A stretch of DNA of 9,163 nucleotides from Mxb001 sp044360385 (GTDB lineage Bacteria > Actinomycetota > Actinomycetes > S36-B12), in assembly GCA_044360385.1 (NCBI GenBank), contig JBIKKK010000079.1, positions 1 through 9,163 of the forward strand, given 5' to 3'. Position numbers and translations under genes: made by a program. How positions within the stretch are numbered: position 1 is the first letter of the stretch; the number at the start of each line of letters is the position of its first letter. Below, piece by piece: positions 6,114 through 9,163 of the stretch. The notes under the pieces were generated by a model. That model searched no databases. It had not been told where the DNA came from and saw only the letters and a list, made by a program, of their open reading frames with translations.

Positions 6114-6695
6114 GTGCTGCTCTCCGACCGCGACCTGCGCGCCGAACTCGATGCCGGGCGAGTGGGGCTTGACCCCTACGACCCGGGGATGATCCAGCCC
6201 TCGAGCGTCGACGTGCGCCTCGACCGCTACTTCCGCGTCTTCGAGAACCATCGCTACCCGCACATCGATCCCGCCGAGGAGCAGCCCGACCTCACCGAAC
6301 TCGTCGAGGTCGCCTCCGACGAGGCCTTCATCCTGCATCCGGGCGAGTTCGTGCTCGCGTCGACGTACGAGGTCGTGACTCTCCCCGACGACATCGCGGG
6401 TCGACTCGAGGGCAAGTCCTCGCTCGGTCGCCTCGGCCTGCTCACGCACTCCACCGCCGGATTCATCGATCCCGGCTTCTCGGGTCACGTCACGCTCGAG
6501 CTGTCCAATGTCGCGACGCTGCCCATCAAGCTGTGGCCCGGGATGAAGATCGGCCAGCTCTGCCTCTTCAGACTGTCATCACCGGCGGAGCATCCCTATG
6601 GCTCCAGCGTCTACGGCTCTCGCTATCAGGGCCAGCGTGGCCCTACGCCGAGCCGGTCTTTCGCGAACTTCCACGTGACGCCGCTAGGCGACTAG
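6114..6695 (+). CDS. dcd: dCTP deaminase, probably dUMP-forming (bifunctional)
   Basis: This 193-residue enzyme deaminates dCTP in the cytosol, on the route to dUMP for thymidylate synthesis. The GTG 6114 start gives MLLSDRDLRAELDAGR, which aligns with the N-terminus of Mycobacterium tuberculosis Dcd (190 residues, from memory); a TTG 30 bases earlier stays in frame but overlaps the previous stop codon and is rejected. The core reads GRLEGKSSLGRLGLLTHSTAG then FIDPGFSGHVTLELSN, with catalytic Glu129 and the conserved Ser102 and Arg106. HSTAGFIDPGF is the form seen in bifunctional dCTP deaminase-dUTPases such as the M. tuberculosis enzyme, unlike VTAHRIDPGW of the E. coli deaminase. The C-terminus (SKYQGQRGPTPSR-like, here SRYQGQRGPTPSR) carries the nucleotide-closing tail. 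Bifunctionality is inferred from similarity. Confidence 0.95.
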   Translation: MLLSDRDLRAELDAGRVGLDPYDPGMIQPSSVDVRLDRYFRVFENHRYPHIDPAEEQPDLTELVEVASDEAFILHPGEFVLASTYEVVTLPDDIAGRLEGKSSLGRLGLLTHSTAGFIDPGFSGHVTLELSNVATLPIKLWPGMKIGQLCLFRLSSPAEHPYGSSVYGSRYQGQRGPTPSRSFANFHVTPLGD

Positions 6696-6705
6696 GCGCC
6701 GGCCG

Positions 6706-6807
6706 TCACTCGCCTTCTTCTTCGGCCTCACGGCCGTGCGGGTGATGCTTGATGTCTTCTTCGTGACGGCGCTCGTCCTGCGACTCGTCGCCCGGTCCCG
6801 CATTCAT
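6706..6807 (-). CDS. Charged 33-residue mini-protein, unknown function
   Basis: A short frame starts at ATG 6805-6807 and ends at TGA 6706-6708. It reads MNAGPGDESQDERRHEEDIK and then HHPHGREAEEEGE, a very hydrophilic, mostly acidic peptide with a His-rich centre and no hydrophobic segment. The main evidence is an unusually good ribosome binding site, GAGGAG with five bases to the ATG, in a window where most genes have none. It begins 37 bases after the stop codon of the EtfD-like gene on the same strand and is probably cotranscribed with it. It converges on dcd with a 10-base gap. I do not recognise the family. It could be a small accessory protein of the Fe-S oxidoreductase, or a chance frame; codon bias alone cannot settle this at 33 codons. 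Confidence 0.55.
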   Translation of the reverse strand: MNAGPGDESQDERRHEEDIKHHPHGREAEEEGE

Positions 6808-6844
6808 GTCTTCTCCTCGTGGTGTGACGTCTCGGATGCGCTAG

Positions 6845-9067
6845 CTACGCCTTGGTCTTGACGCTGTCGAGCATGAGGGTCGCGAGGTCGACGACCCCGA
6901 AGCCCTCGGCCTGGCCCTCCTGCTGACGCGCGGTCACCGCGTCGTTGAGCATGACCGAGCAGAAGGGGCACGCGACAGCGACCTTCGAGGCTCCGGTGGC
7001 GATTGCCTCGTCGGCGCGGTTGACGTTGACCTTGGTCCCGATCTTCTCCTCCATCCACATACGCGCGCCGCCGGCGCCGCAGCAGAAGGAGGTCGGCCCG
7101 CTGCGCTCCATCTCGACGAGCTCGACGCCGGGCACGCGCTGGATGAGATCGCGCGGCGGGACGTAGACGTTGTTGTGACGGCCGAGGTAGCAGGGGTCGT
7201 GGTAGGTCACCTTCTCCTTGACGCCCGACTCCGGCGGAGTCACGGGAGTGAGGCGGCCCTCCTGCACGAGCGTGGCGAGAAGTTGTGAGTGGTGCACGAC
7301 CTCGTAGTTGCCACCGATCTGCGGGTACTCACGGCCGAGGGTATTGAGGCAGTGCGGACAGGTGACGACGATCTTCTTCGCCTTGATCTCGTTGAGCACC
7401 TCGACGTTCTGCATTGCCTGCATCTGGAAGAGGAACTCATTGCCCGCGCGGCGAGCGGGATCGCCGTTGCAGGTCTCGCCTTCGCCCAGCACCATGAAGT
7501 TGACGCCCGCGATGGTGAGCAGCTCCGCGACTGCCTTGGTGGTGGCCTTGGCGCGGTCCTCGAAGGCGCCCGCGCAGCCGACCCAGAAGAGGTACTCCAC
7601 GTCGTCGGGGATCTGCTCCTCGCCGTCCATGCCGAAGACGCGGACGTCGAAGTCGACCTCCTCGATCCAGGCATTGCGCTGCGAGGCGTTCATGCCCCAC
7701 GGGTTGCCCTTGGTCTCGACGTTCTTGAACATGCCGTTGAGCTCGGCGGGGAACGACGTATCGATCATGACCTGGTAGCGGCGCATGTCGATGAAGTGGT
7801 CGATGTGCTCGATATCGACGGGGCACTGGTAGACGCATGCTCCGCAGGTGGTGCACGACCACAGCGCGTCCTCGTCGATGACCGGGCCGGACTGGTCGCG
7901 ATGGCCCGAGGCGTCGTAGCCGTCGGTGTCCTGGTGCGCGATGCCGTCACGCGGCCCGACGAGGGGGCGCTCCACAGCGTCCTTGACCGACTGCGGCATC
8001 TTGGCGAGGACCGCCTCGTCGACCTCGCCGATCGGCGGATTGGCTCCGTCATTGGCCTTCTGCGCGGCCAAGACATAGGGCGCCTTGGCGAAGGACGCCT
8101 CGCGCAGGTTCATGATCATGAGCTTGGGGCTGAGCGGCTTGCCCGTGGCCCACGCGGGGCACTGCGACTGGCAGCGGCCGCACTCGGTGCAGGTCGCGAA
8201 GTCGAGGGTGTCCTTCCACGTGAAGTCCTCGATACGGCCTACGCCGAAGGTCGCGTCATCGGCCGGGTCCTCGAAGTCGATCGGCTTGCCACCGGAATAC
8301 ATCGGCAGGAGGGGCCCGAGGCCGTTGGGCAGGCGCGAGAAGGCGACGTTGATCGGCGCGAGACCGATGTGGAGGTGCTTGGAGTAGAGCACGATGAGGA
8401 GGAAGCCGAGGATCACGCTGATGTGCAGGATGACGCCGAAGAACTCCACTACCTCGAGCGTGGGTACGCCGAGCGGCTCCATCAGCCCCGCGATCCAATT
8501 CGAGAAGAAGGCGCCGGGGAGCTGCCCGTAGATCGCGAGCTTGGCGCCGCGGTAGAGCTCCAGCGTCCACAGGACGTTGAAGATCATGAGCAGCACGAGC
8601 CAGGCAGCGCCGGTGTGCGATCCGAAGAAGCGTGACGCGCGCCCCTCCTTGGCAGGATTGTTGAGCAGGCGGATGATCGCGAACATCACGATGCCGACGA
8701 AGACGAGCAGGACGAAGAGATCCTCGAGGAAGAGCACGATCGGCCAGGTGCCGATGATGGGGAACCAGAAGTTCTCGATGTAGACCTCGGCGATCGCCTC
8801 GACCACGGTGATGCCCAGCACGAGGAATCCCCAGAAGGCGAAGACGTGCGCGATGCCGGGGATCGCCCACTGCAGCAGCTTCTTCTGCCCCAGTACCTGG
8901 GTGCCCTCGAGCTCGGCGCGCTTGCCCACGTGGCTGGTCCGGCCGACCGCCGGCTGCCCGGAGCGGATCATGCTCTGGAGGAAGAGGATGCGGCGGGTCG
9001 CGAAGATGGCCGCCACCACGATGATGGCCGTCCCGAGGACGATCCGGACGACGTCGAGGGTCTCCAT
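6845..9067 (-). CDS. etfD: EtfD-like membrane Fe-S oxidoreductase (ETF:menaquinone electron transfer)
   Basis: This 740-residue protein has an N-terminal membrane region with five helices (about residues 5-27, 68-95, 110-134, 153-172 and 208-230), related to the cytochrome b-like gamma subunit of nitrate reductase; His74 and His215 are possible heme ligands. A soluble part follows with two [4Fe-4S] ferredoxin motifs, Cys293/296/299/303 and Cys405/408/411/415. Two CCG domains come next: Cys498, Cys533, Cys570, Cys573, then Cys626, Cys662-663, Cys700 and Cys703. This matches M. tuberculosis Rv0338c (EtfD), which passes electrons from acyl-CoA dehydrogenases via ETF to menaquinone. The start is fixed by in-frame stops at 9077-9082 just upstream; there is no Shine-Dalgarno sequence, but TAGCCT ends six bases before the ATG. 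No etfA or etfB lies in the window. HdrD or glycolate oxidase-like subunits are the main alternatives. Confidence 0.88.
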   Translation of the reverse strand: METLDVVRIVLGTAIIVVAAIFATRRILFLQSMIRSGQPAVGRTSHVGKRAELEGTQVLGQKKLLQWAIPGIAHVFAFWGFLVLGITVVEAIAEVYIENFWFPIIGTWPIVLFLEDLFVLLVFVGIVMFAIIRLLNNPAKEGRASRFFGSHTGAAWLVLLMIFNVLWTLELYRGAKLAIYGQLPGAFFSNWIAGLMEPLGVPTLEVVEFFGVILHISVILGFLLIVLYSKHLHIGLAPINVAFSRLPNGLGPLLPMYSGGKPIDFEDPADDATFGVGRIEDFTWKDTLDFATCTECGRCQSQCPAWATGKPLSPKLMIMNLREASFAKAPYVLAAQKANDGANPPIGEVDEAVLAKMPQSVKDAVERPLVGPRDGIAHQDTDGYDASGHRDQSGPVIDEDALWSCTTCGACVYQCPVDIEHIDHFIDMRRYQVMIDTSFPAELNGMFKNVETKGNPWGMNASQRNAWIEEVDFDVRVFGMDGEEQIPDDVEYLFWVGCAGAFEDRAKATTKAVAELLTIAGVNFMVLGEGETCNGDPARRAGNEFLFQMQAMQNVEVLNEIKAKKIVVTCPHCLNTLGREYPQIGGNYEVVHHSQLLATLVQEGRLTPVTPPESGVKEKVTYHDPCYLGRHNNVYVPPRDLIQRVPGVELVEMERSGPTSFCCGAGGARMWMEEKIGTKVNVNRADEAIATGASKVAVACPFCSVMLNDAVTARQQEGQAEGFGVVDLATLMLDSVKTKA

Positions 9068-9073
9068 GACGGC

Positions 9074-9093
9074 AGGCTACTACCGGTCAGTAG
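9074..9093 (-). promoter_or_regulatory. Palindromic operator abutting the -10 box of the EtfD-like gene
   Basis: On the minus strand CTACTGACCGGTAG (9080-9093) is directly followed by TAGCCT (9074-9079), which ends six bases before the ATG at 9067. On the plus strand the 14-mer is CTACCGGTCAGTAG, differing by one base from the minus-strand site CTACCGATCAGTAG at 190-203 before the acyl-CoA dehydrogenase. Outer arms CTAC/GTAG are symmetric in both. The site would lie between -10 and -35, as expected for a repressor. TetR-family binding is inferred. Confidence 0.55.
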
Positions 9094-9114
9094 CGCTCGC
9101 CGGGAACGGCGGCG

Positions 9115-9143
9115 TAGCCTCGGGGCACGCCATCAGTGAGGAG
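9115..9143 (+). promoter_or_regulatory. Likely promoter and ribosome binding site for the gene at 9152
   Basis: TAGCCT (9115-9120) is a candidate -10 box that would start transcription near 9127, leaving a leader of about 25 bases. GAGGAG (9138-9143) lies eight bases before the ATG at 9152. The promoter is divergent from that of the EtfD-like gene, so the operator at 9080-9093 could affect both. Confidence 0.4.
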
Positions 9144-9151
9144 CTCACGCC

Positions 9152-9163
9152 ATGTGCACCAAC
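9152..9163 (+). CDS. Start of a gene cut by the window end
   Basis: Only four codons (Met-Cys-Thr-Asn) are present. The call rests on the GAGGAG ribosome binding site eight bases upstream and the divergent position relative to the EtfD-like gene. Nothing can be said about the product. Confidence 0.4.

Noticed and set aside
6700..6736. CGGCCGT ... ACGGCCG inverted repeat as a terminator between dcd and the mini-protein
   Set aside because: The arms are 23 bases apart, no U-tract follows, and the second arm lies within the self-palindrome CACGGCCGTG. Such GGCC-rich matches are expected by chance at this GC content.
7289..8635. A 448-codon open frame antisense to the EtfD-like gene
   Set aside because: It mirrors the codon bias of the real gene on the other strand, has no recognisable domain, and the minus-strand frame has all expected Fe-S cysteine motifs.

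Overview
The window reads as chromosomal DNA from a high-GC actinobacterium. The signs are strong G/C bias at third codon positions, a mycoredoxin-type glutaredoxin, a mycobacterial-type soluble acyl-ACP desaturase, a Dcd of the Mycobacterium tuberculosis type, an EtfD (Rv0338c-like) membrane Fe-S oxidoreductase, a FadE5-like acyl-CoA dehydrogenase N-terminus, and a tRNA-Gly without encoded CCA. I cannot fix the genus. No phage, transposase, CRISPR or secondary-metabolite genes are visible, and no stretch above 300 bases lacks a gene or RNA.

Layout. 1-99 (-): first 33 codons of an acyl-CoA dehydrogenase. 100-251: regulatory region with a tandem repeat, a 31-bp inverted repeat and a palindromic operator. 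252-737 (+) and 740-1216 (-): two small four-helix membrane proteins, tail to tail with a 2-bp gap. 1273-2211 (-): acyl-ACP desaturase, divergent from a mycoredoxin-like protein at 2250-2498 (+). 2498-2634: a 59-bp tandem repeat carrying the 3' end of the tRNA-Gly(CCC) gene at 2621-2691 (-). 2740-4878 (-) and 4921-6087 (+): two divergent FUSC/aromatic-acid-exporter-like membrane proteins, one with two membrane halves and one with a single half. 6114-6695 (+): dCTP deaminase. 6706-6807 (-): a 33-codon charged mini-protein with a strong ribosome binding site. 6845-9067 (-): EtfD-like oxidoreductase. 9152-9163 (+): the start of a further gene cut off by the window end.

How the genes relate. Acyl-CoA dehydrogenases pass electrons to ETF, and EtfD passes them on to menaquinone, so the two window ends belong to one beta-oxidation electron route; the desaturase adds a second fatty-acid function. 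The most interesting signal is that the acyl-CoA dehydrogenase and the EtfD gene, about 9 kb apart, carry nearly the same 14-bp palindrome (13/14 identical), each touching a likely -10 box. This suggests one TetR-like regulator for both.

A second theme is translation without leaders. At six starts a TANNNT box ends 6-7 bases before the start codon and no Shine-Dalgarno sequence is seen; a seventh (the desaturase) has a degenerate box. This fits leaderless transcription and was used to choose several starts. The acyl-CoA dehydrogenase, the mini-protein and the last partial gene instead have real Shine-Dalgarno sequences. The two FUSC genes share a compact divergent promoter in which each -10 box lies where the other promoter's -35 would be.
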